This document shows, piece by piece, positions 30,308 to 40,936 of a stretch of 64,000 nt of DNA. A program made the translations under genes and the position numbers. Positions within the stretch are counted from its first letter, which is position 1; each line of letters starts with the position of its first letter. This DNA comes from Emiliania huxleyi CCMP1516 (Eukaryota; Haptophyta; Isochrysidales; Noelaerhabdaceae): contig NW_005200057.1 in NCBI RefSeq assembly GCF_000372725.1, positions 44,406-108,405 of the forward strand, read 5' to 3'. Below the pieces are notes generated by a model. That model had not been told where the DNA came from. It made no database searches and was given only the letters and a program-made list of their open reading frames with translations.

Positions 30308-31228
30308 ATGGGTACAGTATCCGTGGTGATCTCTTCATTCCATGCTCCGACGAAGTGCGTGATGAAACAGCTGGAGACTCTGTGTGGCTGTGAGCTTGTC
30401 GCCGAACTACGATTGAATGTTTTTGCGGGGGATGATTTGGTGGAACGTGTGGGCGCGGCCGGAGCACCGCTGCTCAGGTGCACCGTGCACTATGATAAAG
30501 TTGAAAATCGGCTCTCAGAGCGCTTTTCTCCGCGCGCCTTTGCGACAGAAGCGGTATTCTCTGTCGATGTGGACACATTCTATTCGTGCTCTGCGCTCCA
30601 CCGAGCCTTTGAGGTTTGGCGACTGCACCCGCGCTCGGCGGTCGGCTTCCACCCTCGCGACCTACGTCCGGGAAACGCAGAAGTGTGGGATCGTTCGTAC
30701 ACTGCACCATGGCCGCGCACCGCGATGCTGGTCACTAAGGGCGCTCTACAGCACCGCGACGCTTTTGCCGCATTATTTCGGGAAGCCTATGCGCCGCTGC
30801 GTGCACTAGTCGACCGGGCACTGACAGGAGAGGACTACCTGATGGCCTTCGTGCAGGCGCGCGAACTCAGACATGACTTTTACACGGTGTGCCTGCCACT
30901 GGCCGACGCGTGCCACTTCAACTGCGCGCCTGCTGCCGGCAGCCTGGGGGCACGGAGCAGCAGGCGACGCCCTTACGTGCTCGCGGAGCTTTTCAAGCGC
31001 CTCGATTCACCCTTCACGAATGGCACCGCCCTGCAGCTCTCTGGGGCCACGAGCGGCCCACTTTGCCTGAGTAAGCCCGTCAAGCCCGGTAACTTGGGCA
31101 CCTGCAACGATAGTGAGGCCCTTCGGCCAGCATACAACCCGTCCAGTGCGCGTGTGGCGATTGCGAAGAAGGCCATTTCTGAACTACAGAAGCATAGCGA
31201 CGAGTATACTCATTTTAAAAATGCATAA
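30308..31228 (+). CDS. Exostosin-like (GT64-type) glycosyltransferase
   Basis: Single-exon, 306 residues from ATG 30308 (MGTVSVVISSFHAP). The order of blocks resembles the C-terminal GT64 domain of exostosins: an N-terminal VISSF strand, LSERFSPRAFATEAVFSVD, a DxD-like SVDVDTF, FEVWRLHPRSAVGFHPRDL, and GEDYLMAFV. It would transfer an N-acetylhexosamine or related sugar in the Golgi. No signal anchor is seen at the N terminus, so either the start lies further upstream or the protein is soluble. Family call is moderate; the donor sugar cannot be inferred. Confidence 0.7.
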   Translation: MGTVSVVISSFHAPTKCVMKQLETLCGCELVAELRLNVFAGDDLVERVGAAGAPLLRCTVHYDKVENRLSERFSPRAFATEAVFSVDVDTFYSCSALHRAFEVWRLHPRSAVGFHPRDLRPGNAEVWDRSYTAPWPRTAMLVTKGALQHRDAFAALFREAYAPLRALVDRALTGEDYLMAFVQARELRHDFYTVCLPLADACHFNCAPAAGSLGARSSRRRPYVLAELFKRLDSPFTNGTALQLSGATSGPLCLSKPVKPGNLGTCNDSEALRPAYNPSSARVAIAKKAISELQKHSDEYTHFKNA

Positions 31229-32056
31229 ACCATGCGCATGGTCATAAGCGGCTGTCGTCGACGAAGCAGACTCCGAAAGCGAAACGTGGCCTCCGTACGT
31301 CCGTAGTGGCCTCAGCCCTCGCAATTTGTGAAAAAAATATCGCGCATATTATCGGGCTCACAATCACTTCGCCGTGGGTGGTGGACTCGGTGGGTGCTGT
31401 GAGAGAAAGTTCTTTTGCTTGTGTAAGTGCCAGCGCGCGCCAATCCCTTTTATGCTTGTGTTAGTGCCAGTGCGCGCCCCCGGTTTGCGGTCTTCCGCGG
31501 CCGCCGACCGGACCCCCCCTGGCGGTCGGTCGGTCTGCGCTGGGCGCTCAAACCGCGAACTCGGCCTGTTCACTACAAGATGACGCTCGTATTACAAGGC
31601 TGAAAACACCTCCCCCTCGCACCTCGAGCCGCCCCGATTCTCGCAAGACGTGTGAGCATGAGGGGGGGGGTGGTAACCCCCTACAGGTGCCCCTGGCCAG
31701 GCCTCTGACCGAGAGGGCTGAGGGGGAGATGGCACGGAGCTCCGTAGTCGACCGTGCTTGTGTTATCATCCACATGTTACGACGACACGACCGCCCACAT
31801 CCCACAACACTGCCGGGTTCGAACATGGCATTCCGACCCGCGGCTCGAAGCAAACGGGAAAGATTTTTACGCACGAGGACGCTCAGCAAGTCCGCACCAG
31901 CGACTGCCTGTGCCCGTCACAAGTGGAAGTGCCCGCAGAGTAGAGATGGGTAAAGACGATCTGTGTACATGGACCGGGCGACAGGCGCATAGATTGACGA
32001 CACGCTCCGTTTCAGCTGGTTTCCGCCCCGCCCCCGTAGGCCGTAGAGTAGATTGC
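31229..32056. other. Intergenic with a repeat fragment
   Basis: 31395-31441 is a near-identical copy of 33738-33784 (core GTGAGAGAAAGTTCTTTTGC followed by AGTGCCAGCGCGCGCC). No coding region supported. A GGTTCGAAC at 31805 does not fit a tRNA fold. Confidence 0.6.
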
Positions 32057-33484
32057 TCACCGCCCCATACCCCACGCCTCGATCTTCTTGGGCAGCAGTT
32101 TGTCCGACAGGTCCTCTCCGTGGCCTAGGCAGCCGTGGCCGCCCTTGCCCCAAGCAAAGGCGGAACCGCCGGCGGTGATGGCGAGGCTGTGGTAGCCTCC
32201 AGCCGACACGGCGACGACGCGCTGGCCCGCCAAGGCCTCGACCTTCGTCGGCTGCAGCTGGCGCTGCTCGTCGCCGTGGCCCAGCTGGCCGTAGAGACCA
32301 CTACCCCAGCTCCAGATGGCGCCGTCGGCGGTGATGGCGAGGCTGTGGCAGCCTCCAGCCAACACGGCGACGACGCGCGGCCCAACAAAGGCCTCGACCT
32401 TCTTGGGCAGCAGCTGGGTCTGCTGGTCGCCGTGGCCCAACGTGCCGGAGGTTCCATCGCCCCAGCTCCAGACACTGCCGTTGGCGGTGAGGGCGAGGCT
32501 GTGGCCGCGCGTAGCCGACACAGCAACGACGCGCTGCCCAGCAAAGGCCTCGACCTTCTTCGGCAGCAGCTGGTCGCGGGGGCCCAGCCGGCCTGAGGCT
32601 CCCCAGCCCCAGCTCCAGACGGCGCCGTCGGCGGCGAGGGCGAGGTTGTGCAGACCTCCCGCCGACACAGCGACGACGCGCTGGCCAGCAAAGGCCTCGA
32701 CCTTCTTCGGCAGCAGCTGGCTTTGCCTGTCGCCGTGGCCCAACTCGCCATCCTCTCCACGGCCCCAGCTCCAGAGGCTGCCATCGGCGGTGATGGCGAA
32801 GCTGTGGAAGCCTCCAGCCGACACAACGACGACGCGCTGTCCAGCGAAGGCCTCGACCTTCTTCGGATGCAGCTGGTTCTGCCCGTCGCCGTGGCCCAAG
32901 CAGCCAAAGGCTCCACCGCCCCAGCTCCAGACGGCACCGTCGGCGGCAAGGGCGAGGCTGTGCACAAGTCCAGACGTCACGCTCACGGCACGCTCGCCGC
33001 CCAGCGGAAAAGGGAGGCGTGTCGGCGTGTTGAGCTGCGTCACGCCCTCGCCGTGCCCGAGCAGTCCTGGCATCCAGTTCGCAGCCGAGCCGCACGACGA
33101 GAGCCGCCCCTCGCCGTCGATGAAGACGCTGTGCCGTTCGCCTGCCGCCACCCTCGCCAGCAGGTTGGCCTCGCGCAGCAGCGCAGCGAAGCACAGCCAC
33201 CGCACGGCGCAGTCCTCGCCCTCTGGCTGCGCCGGCAGCTCGAAGCCGCGCTCTTGCGCCCACAAGCGGATGGCCTCTACCCCGAGCGAGGCGTAAAAGA
33301 GCAGCGAGACGGCCGCGACGCGAGCGATGTCGGCGGGGCTCTCGCAGCGAGAGAGGGCGCGCACGAGGAGCTCCGTTGGGAGGTCGAGGAGGCGGACGGG
33401 CGGCGGCGTGCCTGGCGAGGGAGCAGTGGTGGCGGCGGTGGCGAGGCGGCTCGAGCGGCGGTGCGGCAGGGTGGACATCATCAT
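32057..33484 (-). CDS. F-box and RCC1-repeat protein, copy 3
   Basis: Single-exon, 475 residues from ATG 33484 (MMMSTLPHRRSSRLA). The F-box RLLDLPTELLVRALSRC is followed by RCC1 repeats (VVAVSAGGLHNLALAADG, WSWG, LGHGD). One blade is short: the usual LGHGDEQ is LGPRDQ near 32570. The start is preceded on the coding strand by GATTCTTTTCCTCGCG. It lies in the same orientation as copy 2, 2 kb away, so the pair may be a local duplication, although they are separated by the glycosyltransferase gene. Confidence 0.87.
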   Translation of the reverse strand: MMMSTLPHRRSSRLATAATTAPSPGTPPPVRLLDLPTELLVRALSRCESPADIARVAAVSLLFYASLGVEAIRLWAQERGFELPAQPEGEDCAVRWLCFAALLREANLLARVAAGERHSVFIDGEGRLSSCGSAANWMPGLLGHGEGVTQLNTPTRLPFPLGGERAVSVTSGLVHSLALAADGAVWSWGGGAFGCLGHGDGQNQLHPKKVEAFAGQRVVVVSAGGFHSFAITADGSLWSWGRGEDGELGHGDRQSQLLPKKVEAFAGQRVVAVSAGGLHNLALAADGAVWSWGWGASGRLGPRDQLLPKKVEAFAGQRVVAVSATRGHSLALTANGSVWSWGDGTSGTLGHGDQQTQLLPKKVEAFVGPRVVAVLAGGCHSLAITADGAIWSWGSGLYGQLGHGDEQRQLQPTKVEALAGQRVVAVSAGGYHSLAITAGGSAFAWGKGGHGCLGHGEDLSDKLLPKKIEAWGMGR

Positions 33485-33762
33485 CGCGAGGAAAAGAATC
33501 TTGAGGACGAGAAAGGGGAAACCCGGTAGGCGGGGCTAACCCTCGGAGACGTGTTATGGCCCTGCGACCGCGCACCCCCCCCCCTTACTTAGCTCTTAGG
33601 GGTCAGGGCTCTCTAGCCCGTAGCCCGATACCGAGCGTCCGGCCAACTGGGTGCGCTTCTCAGCTCCCCGGTCCTGGGCGTGAGGTTACTGACCGCACTC
33701 CAAGTGCTCCAAGTGCTCCAAGAATTTCGAGCCGCCTGCTGTGAGAGAAAGTTCTTTTGCTT

Positions 33763-33927
33763 GTGTAAGTGCCAGCGCGCGCCAGTCCCGTGCCTAGTGT
33801 CGTGAGGGAGTTTACTCGAATTGTAAATTCTTTTCCTGTGCCAGTCCCGTACCCGGTGTCGTGCGAGGGAGTTTTGTTGTAAAATTCTTTTCCTGGGCAC
33901 GGGACTGGCGCGCACTGGCACTTACAC
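33763..33927. repeat. Small palindromic element with long inverted termini
   Basis: The left arm GTGTAAGTGCCAGCGCGCGC continues to CAGTCCCGTGCC and is matched by the right arm GGCACGGGACTGGCGCGCAC through to CTTACAC, about 32 bp. The interior is a direct duplication of a block ending AAATTCTTTTCCT. Typical of a MITE-like foldback sequence, though no target duplication is visible. Confidence 0.65.
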
Positions 33928-33932
33928 AGTGT

Positions 33933-34036
33933 AAATAAATAAATAGAGCAGTCATCTCCAGGGAGAGATGGGCGACGCACACGAACACAGAGGAGTGCGC
34001 ACCCCGCCCCGCTCGCAGGGCGTGCATCACACAGGT
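33933..34036. repeat. Dispersed repeat, second copy of the 5910-6017 block
   Basis: Near-identical to 5910-6017 over TAAATAAATAAATAGAGCAG and GGGAGAGATGGGCGACGCAC through to the CATCACACAG end. Confidence 0.85.
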
Positions 34037-34077
34037 GGACTGTGTGACTCCTCGGGTTTCTGGGACTCAGAGGTGTG

Positions 34078-34662
34078 CTAGTCGCTATTCTCCGACAATT
34101 CCGACATATCTGACGGGCAGTTCGGGCTCGAGCGGTCGCGGTCGCGGCCAGCGCGTGAGGCCTGGCTAGGGTTGCCGGGCGAGAGCTCGACCCACGCGCC
34201 GGAGCGCGCGTGGTGCTTGAGCAGCCGGGCGGTCGCCGCAGCCACCTCGAAGGGTAGCTCGTCGAGCCACTCGCCGAATGTGCCCTCGTCCTGCGCCGCA
34301 GCGAGGAAATGCTCACCTAAGCCGTACGCGCGGCAGGCCCGGTAGAGCGCCTCGTTCTGGATCTCCTCCGGCGCCTCGGAGTCGTAGCCGCAAACGGAGG
34401 AGCCGGCAGAAGAGGCCCGCTTCGCAGGCGGCGCGTCAGGCGACGAGGAGCGCGAACGCCGCGGCGGCACACCGTCGCCGCGCGCGGAGAGCGCGTTCCT
34501 GTCGACGCGGGGCGCAGCCTTGCGCCGGCCGCGCTTGGCCGGCCGGATTGTGAGGCTGCCGGCAGGCGGCTGTGCAGCCGCGGCTGCGTGCGACTGAGCC
34601 GCAGGCGCGGCGGCGGGCGCGGCGGCTGGCGCGGCGGCGGGCGCCGCGGCGGCGGGCGACTA
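34078..34662 (-). CDS. Uncharacterised open frame within the inverted-repeat element
   Basis: Open from just after an in-frame TAG near 34662 to the stop at 34078, with no ATG; the codon at 34470 is GTG. The sequence is not random-looking: an Ala/Pro-rich start, a basic nuclear-localisation-like stretch (RPAKRGRRKAAPRVDR), then a compact acidic and helical region (EEIQNEALYRACRAYGLGEH, FGEWLDELPFEVAAATARLL) and a Ser/Glu-rich end (MSELSENSD). It could be a 3' exon, with GTTAG|TCGCCC as acceptor, or a decayed element gene. No family recognised. Confidence 0.4.
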
Positions 34663-34984
34663 ACACAGTGTTGTGCGAGGGAGGGCACTTGGAGCACTTG
34701 GAGTGCAGTCATCAACCGCACATCCAGGGCCAGGGAGCTGAGAAGCGCACCCAGCGGGCCGGATGATTGGCATCGGGTTGCGGGCAAGAGAGCCCTAGCC
34801 CTGGGGGTGCGCGTTCGCAGGGAAAGGGCCGTAAAGTAAACCCGGGTCTCCGAGGGTTGGCTCTGCGCTCCGGGTTTCCCCTAGCAGCAGACCGCCCCCT
34901 CTACTCGGAGCTATAATGAACACCAGACCTGAACACGACACGCACTCTCACACGACGTCACCGCTCAGGGCCCCTTCGCGCAAG

Positions 34985-35236
34985 GTCCTCATCCTCACTC
35001 CGGAGGAGGCTCCCCTCTCCTCTGAGTTCTTCCTCTTGTTCGCCTTCCGATGATCATCCGACGGGCGCGGGGCCCGACCTCCCCTCGCCTTTTTCAGCCG
35101 CGGCCCCGCCACCGCCTCGTCTTCTCTGTCCGCTTCTGTCGCCACCACCGACGGTGATCCCATGCCCGACTCCTCGGGCGAGGGCAGCGGCATTGGATCG
35201 CCACGCCGCCCCTCCCCGGGAAGTGGGGCCAGCCAC
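34985..35236 (-). repeat. Dispersed repeat copy 2, inverted relative to 4628-4890
   Basis: On the minus strand it reads as MPLPSPEESGMGSPSVVATE and continues through AGPRLKKARGG to a stop at 34948, longer than the copy at 4.6 kb. Most differences between the copies are single substitutions plus one short indel. Confidence 0.75.
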
Positions 35237-35239
35237 TGT

Positions 35240-36620
35240 GTGCTCTAAGTGGCTGAAAACTTGATCAATTGTTTTTTGAGCCCCTACGCCCTCGGGACGC
35301 GCACCGCGCTACTGCGCCCGGGCCAGGGGTGTAAGGGAACACACTAGGGCACACCAGGGCCGGTCTAGCCGGCCTTATCCCGCCCACAGCCTTCGAAAAC
35401 GCACAAAAATCGCACCGCCGGAGCCGCGGCGAATCGCCGCCGGAGGCCGCGTGTCGCGCCACTGACGGCCGCACATCGCACCCCCGGCTCCGCGCCGCTG
35501 CTCCACCGCGCCGGCCATCCAGCGCGCACCCCCCGAGCTGACGGACCCCTCTTAAAAAGCCACAAAGCCTCGAAAGTAGCCGTCGACCGTCACCTGACAG
35601 AAGGATGTCGGCCGCGGGCTCGCCGCTCTTGCGAGCGGTCGGCGGCGTCTAGGGCGGAGCCAGCGGTAGTAGCGGTGGTGCCGGCGTGTGCCGTGACGGA
35701 GGGGGTGGCGGCGGGGCGCGGACGGCGGGGTGCGGCGGCCGAGGCTCGAGCGGGGGGGCGGCAGCGGTGGCACCATCGTCGGCGGAAGTTCGACCTGGCG
35801 GGTGAGAGGTGGGAGGCGCCGAGGGCGGAACCGCTGCGGACGCGGCGAGGTTGGAGGCGCAGAGGCCGAGGCGGCACGGGCGGCGGCGCCGACGGCACTG
35901 CAGCGCCGGTGCAGCGCCGGGGAGGGCGGCTGAGGTGGCGCGGACGGCGGTGGCGAGAAGGCGGGCGGAAGCTTAGACGGGTGGTGGTGGAGGAGGCGGC
36001 GGCAAAATCACGGGCGAAGCGCCGAGGGGGGCGGCGGAGGCGGTGCACCAGCGGTGGGGAGGGTAGCTACGGCGGCGGGGTAGCGGCCAGCATCGCCAGG
36101 GGGGGCGGGAGGTGCCGCGGGTGCCGCACGGGCGGCGGCGGCCGTGCCGGTGATGGCGCCTGGGAAAGGGAAGGCGCGGGTCTGAGAGGCGGACGCGCGG
36201 GCGGGAGAGGTGAGTGAGACCACGCACGCGGCTGCGGTCGCGTCGCGCCGTGCGGGAGGGGCGCCGGCGCAACCACGGCGGCAGCCGAGGCGGCTCATCG
36301 CGCCGTACAGAGGCTCGGGGGAGGCGCGCGGTGCGGCGGCGCACCGGTGGATCGCCGCGACAAAGTGTAGCCGAGGCGGGGCGGGAAGCGCCCGAGCCGG
36401 CCGTTGGGGCGGCGCCGACGCCGCCCAGGATGCCGTGGGCCGATGGTGCGGAGGAGCGGCCGCTCCCCCTCTCGGGGCGGCCGCAAAACCTGTGCAGCAG
36501 CAGCACGCCGAGAACGCGCCTGCGGGGGTGAGTCGCAAAATGTGAGATTGCGGGCCCCGCCGCGGTCACTTTCTCCCTCCAAAGTGCATGTGCCTTGGGA
36601 AGGGGGTGCAAGCACACCTC
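35240..36620. other. GC-rich low-complexity DNA, no gene supported
   Basis: Long overlapping open frames on both strands are Arg-, Gly-, Ala- or Pro-rich with no conserved motifs, as expected by chance at this base composition. No introns with supporting homology, no RNA gene. Confidence 0.5.
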
Positions 36621-36622
36621 CG

Positions 36623-37573
36623 CTACTCGGAACATAGGGTCGTGCGACTCGATCGCGAGCGAGCGCGGGTGGAAGGCGGCGTGCGCAAAGCGACGGCTCG
36701 CGCGCGACCGCGGGCTTGCGCGTCGGCCGTGCGCGGGCAGAGGGTGCTGAGGGGCGAGCGGTGGCGGTCGCTCGCCCGGGCAGCCCGCGCGCGGGCGGCG
36801 CGCCGCAGCGGGGAGCGCCCAGGGGCGCGGCGCGTGCTGGCTGCGAGCGGGCGCTTGACATCGTTTTTGAGGAGAGATAGCCCAAAAATGATCCGCGACT
36901 TAGAGCACACAGTGTCACTTCGATCGAGGACTCGCGCCCGCCCCCGCGGTCCCTCTATCGTCCTCGGCTCGTCCGCACGTCCCAACTCTACTCGCAAAGG
37001 CCGCGCCAGCTCATCTCTCACCCTCTCCGACAGCTGACCCCAAGCCCCCCCCGGGACCCTCCGGCCTCGGTCCCCCGGCCCGCCGGCGGGACCGTTATCG
37101 CATTGCGGCAACTCCCCTCCCCCAGCACCTCCTTCCGGGTACTCCAGCCTCCGGCGGGGCGGTTCCGGATCCCCCAGGTTATTCCGAGCGGGTCCGTACG
37201 GCGGCGGCCCCGCCGGCGGCGGGGGTAGAGGCGGTGGCAGGGGCGGCGGGTACGGTGGCGGCCCTCGCGGCCAAAACGCCTGGTGTGGAGCCACTGGGGT
37301 GGCCCCACTACCCTGCCGCCGTTCCAGCGGTGGGGGCGGAAGTGGCAGTGTGGGTGGCGGAAACGATGGCGGCACTGGCGGCCCCGCCCGGTGTGAAACC
37401 TCAGGGGCGGCCCCTCGACCCAGCGGTCGCTCCAGCTGCGGGGGCGGAGGCGGTGGTGGTGGGGGCGGGCCTGGTGGCGGTGCCGGCAGCCGCAACGCCT
37501 GGAGCGGGGCCTCGGGGGCGGCCCCCTGCCCCTGTGGCCGTTCCAGCCGTGGTTCCACGCGTCGGCCGTCCAC
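36623..37573 (-). CDS. Proline-rich open frame, doubtful
   Basis: An open frame from GTG 37573 to the stop at 36623 reads about three tandem repeats of a roughly 33-residue unit (LERPLGRGAAPE, then a proline run) followed by less biased sequence (RIIFGLSLLKNDVKRPLAAS). The tandem repeat is real at DNA level (37250-37560). Whether it is coding is uncertain: there is no ATG and no homology I recognise. It could be part of a multi-exon proline-rich protein. Confidence 0.2.
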   Translation of the reverse strand: MDGRRVEPRLERPQGQGAAPEAPLQALRLPAPPPGPPPPPPPPPPQLERPLGRGAAPEVSHRAGPPVPPSFPPPTLPLPPPPLERRQGSGATPVAPHQAFWPRGPPPYPPPLPPPLPPPPAGPPPYGPARNNLGDPEPPRRRLEYPEGGAGGGELPQCDNGPAGGPGDRGRRVPGGAWGQLSERVRDELARPLRVELGRADEPRTIEGPRGRARVLDRSDTVCSKSRIIFGLSLLKNDVKRPLAASTRRAPGRSPLRRAARARAARASDRHRSPLSTLCPRTADAQARGRARAVALRTPPSTRARSRSSRTTLCSE

Positions 37574-37884
37574 CCCGCTCGTGGGGGGGGGGCTAGCTCT
37601 CGCCCCCCCTCGAGAAGAGGGGGGGCCAGGGCCCGGATTCGCCGACGGCTCCGCCTCTCCCTCCCCCGCTCCGCCCCAGGTCGTAGACTGCGCAGTAGCT
37701 GCGCCGCCTCCCCCCTCGACCGGTCCTTCTCGATTCGGTCCCGCACCGACCGGATATCAAATGCTGAATTGCGTTCAGACAGCGGGCCCGCCGATGCCAC
37801 ACGCCTCTTCACACAGCAGGCGTACGCCTTCATCGCCTGCCCCCCCGACTGTGTCGGCCCCGGTGAGATGTCGTTGACGAGGTA

Positions 37885-38050
37885 GAAAAGAAAGAAAGAA
37901 AGAAAGAAAACAGACAACCCAAGGGAGGGATGGGAGGACGGCACGCCCCACCACACAGGAAAGAAAGAAAGAAAACAGACAACCCAAGGGAGGGATGGGA
38001 GAACGGCACGCCGCCACCACACAGGGATTTTAAACCACACAGGATTTTAA
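37885..38050. repeat. Tandem pair of a dispersed repeat unit
   Basis: Two direct units of about 70 bp, each with a GAAA microsatellite, AACCCAAGGGAGGGATGGGA and a GGCACGCC..CCACCACACAGG end, followed by two ATTTTAAACCACA copies. Related single units are at 5.8-6.0 kb and, inverted, at 47.6 and 56.3 kb. Confidence 0.88.
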
Positions 38051-38554
38051 ACCACAGGGACCTCCCCCTGCCCCGGCGGAAAATTCTACCACCCAAGACA
38101 GCTTGGAGAGCTCCCGGTAACGCTACATTTCGTAACGATCGTCGCTATTGGCCATCTGCCTCTTACAGCCTCTGTTGGGGTGGAATGCGCGGGGTTTTCG
38201 GCGCGATGCCTCCGGCTAGTACACGGTACTGCTCTGCCGCAAACTCTCCTGCGCTCGCGTGACGTGTGGGGCGCGTGCACTGCGCTCGAAAGTCGCGATT
38301 TGGCAATAGGCGCTCGAGCCGGCGCGCAGTGGAGGGGGGCGCCGCGCAGGGGGATCGGGGGGGTGCGAGAAGGGGCGTGGGTCGGGCGCGCACCGGCCGG
38401 CTCCGGGAGCGGCCGTCACGTCGAAGAGGGGACCTGGTGCTGCTCGAATGACGACGCATGCCGCTCTGCTGCGCCGCCGATAGCCCCTCTTCCGAGCCGG
38501 CGCGTGGCGGCGAGCCGCGGCTTTTCCTGGCTCTGTCGCTCTCAGCGCGACAGC

Positions 38555-40936
38555 ATGTACGGAGGAGGTGAGCCCTCGCCGCCGCCGCCGCGTCGCTGAC
38601 CGCCACTCCCCACGCGTCGTCATCGCCCGCCCTCGCCCGCAGACGAGGTGAGCGCCGTCGTGCTCGACATCGGCACGTCGACGACCAAGTGCGGCTTCGC
38701 CGGCGAGGACAGCCCCAAGTTTGTGGTGCCGTCGAGTGTGGGCGTGGTGGGCGGGGAGGAGGGCGCCTCCTCGGACGGCGCGACGCGGCTGGTCGGCACG
38801 AGCGCCCTCGGCGTGCGGCGCGACGGGATGCGGGTCGAGTCGGCGCTAACTGACGGGATCGTCACCAACTGGGACGCGGCCGAGGCGCTCATCTCGCACG
38901 CGTACAAGAGCTGCCTGTGCACGTCCGCGGCGGAGCATCCGGTCCTGATGGCCGAGCCCTCCTTCAACACGCCCGCCGCGCGCGAGAAGATGGCGGAGCT
39001 GCTGTTTGAGCAGTTCAGCGCGCCGGCGCTGTTCCTCTCGAAGGCGACAAACGCCTCCTCGCCGCCGCCTCTCTCCCTCGCTCTCCCCTCACCGCTGCCC
39101 CCCCCTCTCTCGCCGCTGCTTCTCCCGTCGGCTCGCGCCTCTCTCTTCGCCGCTGCCCTCTCTCCTCGCTGCTCCTCCCCTCTCCTCTGCTCCACCCGCC
39201 CCGCCGCCTCGCCTCGCCTCGCCGCCTCCTCTCACCGCCGCCTCCCTCCCCCCCGACGCAAAAGGCGGCGGTGCTCTCCGCCTTCGCCGCCGGGCGGGGG
39301 ACGGCCCTCGTCCTCGACGTGGGTGGCGGCCAGGCAACCGCCGCCACCATCATCATCATCGCCGGCGTCCTGTTCATCCTCACCATCATTCTCTTGAGAC
39401 AGGCGTCCGCCGTCGCAGTCCACGATGGGTACGTGCTCAACAAGCCGCTGCGCCGCTCGCCCCTCGGAGGGGACCGGATCGCAGAGCTCATGCGCTCTCT
39501 CCCTAGATGCTCTGCACCTCTCTCTGCAACTCGCCCATGGGTCGTCGTCGACAGCCCGAGAGCCCGAGAGGCCGCCGCACGCACACACAGACACGTGCCA
39601 ACGCTGGCCACGCTGGCCACGCAGACCAAAACACGTGGCCACCAGGCTAGCAGCCTCCCCTCGCGATCCGTTCGTGACCGCCCCTCCTCTCCTCCGCAGG
39701 CTCACCTCGCTGCAGAGCCGCGAGTCGCCTCCGCAGCTGCGGCCGCTCTACACGCTGAAGTCGCCGGGCGGCGCCGACTTCCCCGGCACGGAGTCCCTGC
39801 CCTGCCCTCCCCTGCCCTGCCCCGGCCCGCTCCTCGACCTGCCTCGCACCCCTACCCCGCCGCAGGCACGCACCCGTCCTACCTCCGCCACGCGCAGCTC
39901 TCCCTGCTGCGCGAGGCCAAGGAGTGCGTCTGCCGCCTCCCGCCCGCCCCTCCAGCAGAGGGGGCACCGCTCGAGGCGAGACGCGCCGAGATGCGCCGAG
40001 ATGCGCCGAGATGCGCCGAGATGTGCGCGCTCGCGGCGCATGGCCCGCGAGGAGCGAGCCTCCTCCTCAAGGAGCGAGCCTGCCCCGCGGGAGAGACGAC
40101 ACCGCTCGACTGGCGAGCCAGGCGTCCGCGTGGGAGTACGAGCTGCCGGACCGGTCGACGGTCGACCTCGCCTGGGAGAGGCGCCGCCGCCTCGCCACCC
40201 TCCCTAGACCTCTCCTCGACCTCGCCTGGACCTCGCCTGGACCTCTCCTAGACCGCCTCGCACCCTCTCCTACCCCCTCTGCCCACCACACGCACACGAC
40301 ACAGTCCACCCCCTCTCTACCCCGCCCGCCAGGCTCCACCTGCCCGAGCTCCTCTTCACGCCTGGCCTGCTCCGCACCGCGTACGGTGCGGCCGCCCTCC
40401 CGACGCCGCAGCCGCGGGGGGCGTGAGTCTTCACGCCTGCGGCCGTGAACAGGCGCGCCCCCCGCCACGGCGCAGCGCGACGCGCTCGCCTCCGCCGTGC
40501 CGGACGGGCAGCTTGGGCTGCCCGAGATGGTCGCCGACTGCATCCGCGCGTGCGACACCGACATGCGCCGCGAGCTGTGGGGCGGGATCGTCGTGAGCGG
40601 CGGCGGCTCGCTGCTCCCTGGCCTCACCGACCGGCTGCAGGCGCGGCTCGGCGAGATCGTGCCGCAGACCTCGATGAAGGTCAAGATGATCGCCGCGACA
40701 GCGCCCGCCGAGCGCCGCTTCGCCGTCTGGATCGGCGGATCGATCCTGGTGTCGCTCGGCTCTTTCCAGCAGGCGCGGGGCCGCACCGCCACCGAAACCC
40801 GCCACTGCCCCCCCCCCCCAACCCCCACCCCGCCCCGCGTCGCCCAGACCCTCCCTCCCCTCCGCCGCAGCTCTGGCTCTCGAAGCAAGAGTACGACGAG
40901 CAGGGCGCGAGTGCCATTCACCGCAAGTGCCCTTGA
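38555..40936 (+). CDS. ARP4: Actin-related protein 4 (BAF53/ACTL6-like)
   Basis: Nuclear actin-related subunit of SWI/SNF, INO80 and NuA4-type chromatin complexes. Ten exons (38555-38567, 38643-39043, 39265-39333, 39403-39491, 39700-39785, 39866-39975, 40122-40180, 40333-40420, 40476-40772, 40871-40936) total 426 codons, 425 residues against about 429 for human ACTL6A. Diagnostic segments: MYGG|DEVSAVVLDIGTST, AGEDSPKFVVPS, HPVLMAEPSFNT, VAVHDGYVLNKPL, VVSGGGSLLPGLTDRL, RRFAVWIGGSILVSLGSFQQ and C-terminal LSKQEYDEQG. The first intron is GT-AG; the other eight have GC donors. The middle portion (exons 5-8) is more diverged than the ends, and its borders rest on reading-phase agreement. Confidence 0.93.

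Larger units (their letters stand above)
33513..34893. mobile_element. Element with about 200-bp inverted terminal repeats
   Basis: 33513-33725 and 34684-34893 are inverted copies of one another with clear, gapped similarity: outer end GGGGAAACCCGG, then CAACCCTCGGAGAC, CTGGGTGCGCTTCTCAGCTC and inner end CACTCCAAGTGCTCCAAG. The interior holds a small palindromic element (33763-33927), a dispersed block (33933-34036) and an open frame (34078-34662, minus). A partial third copy of the inner end is at about 51895-51935. No target-site duplication was recognised, so this is either a foldback transposon or two inverted copies of a shorter repeat. Confidence 0.5.

Noticed and set aside
31735-31830. 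GGTTCGAAC considered as a tRNA B-box
   Set aside because: The bases on either side cannot form a T stem, and no acceptor stem is present.
35675-36635. Opposed Arg/Gly- and Pro-rich open frames in the 35-37 kb region
   Set aside because: No start context, conserved motif or domain; amino-acid bias is what this base composition gives in any frame.
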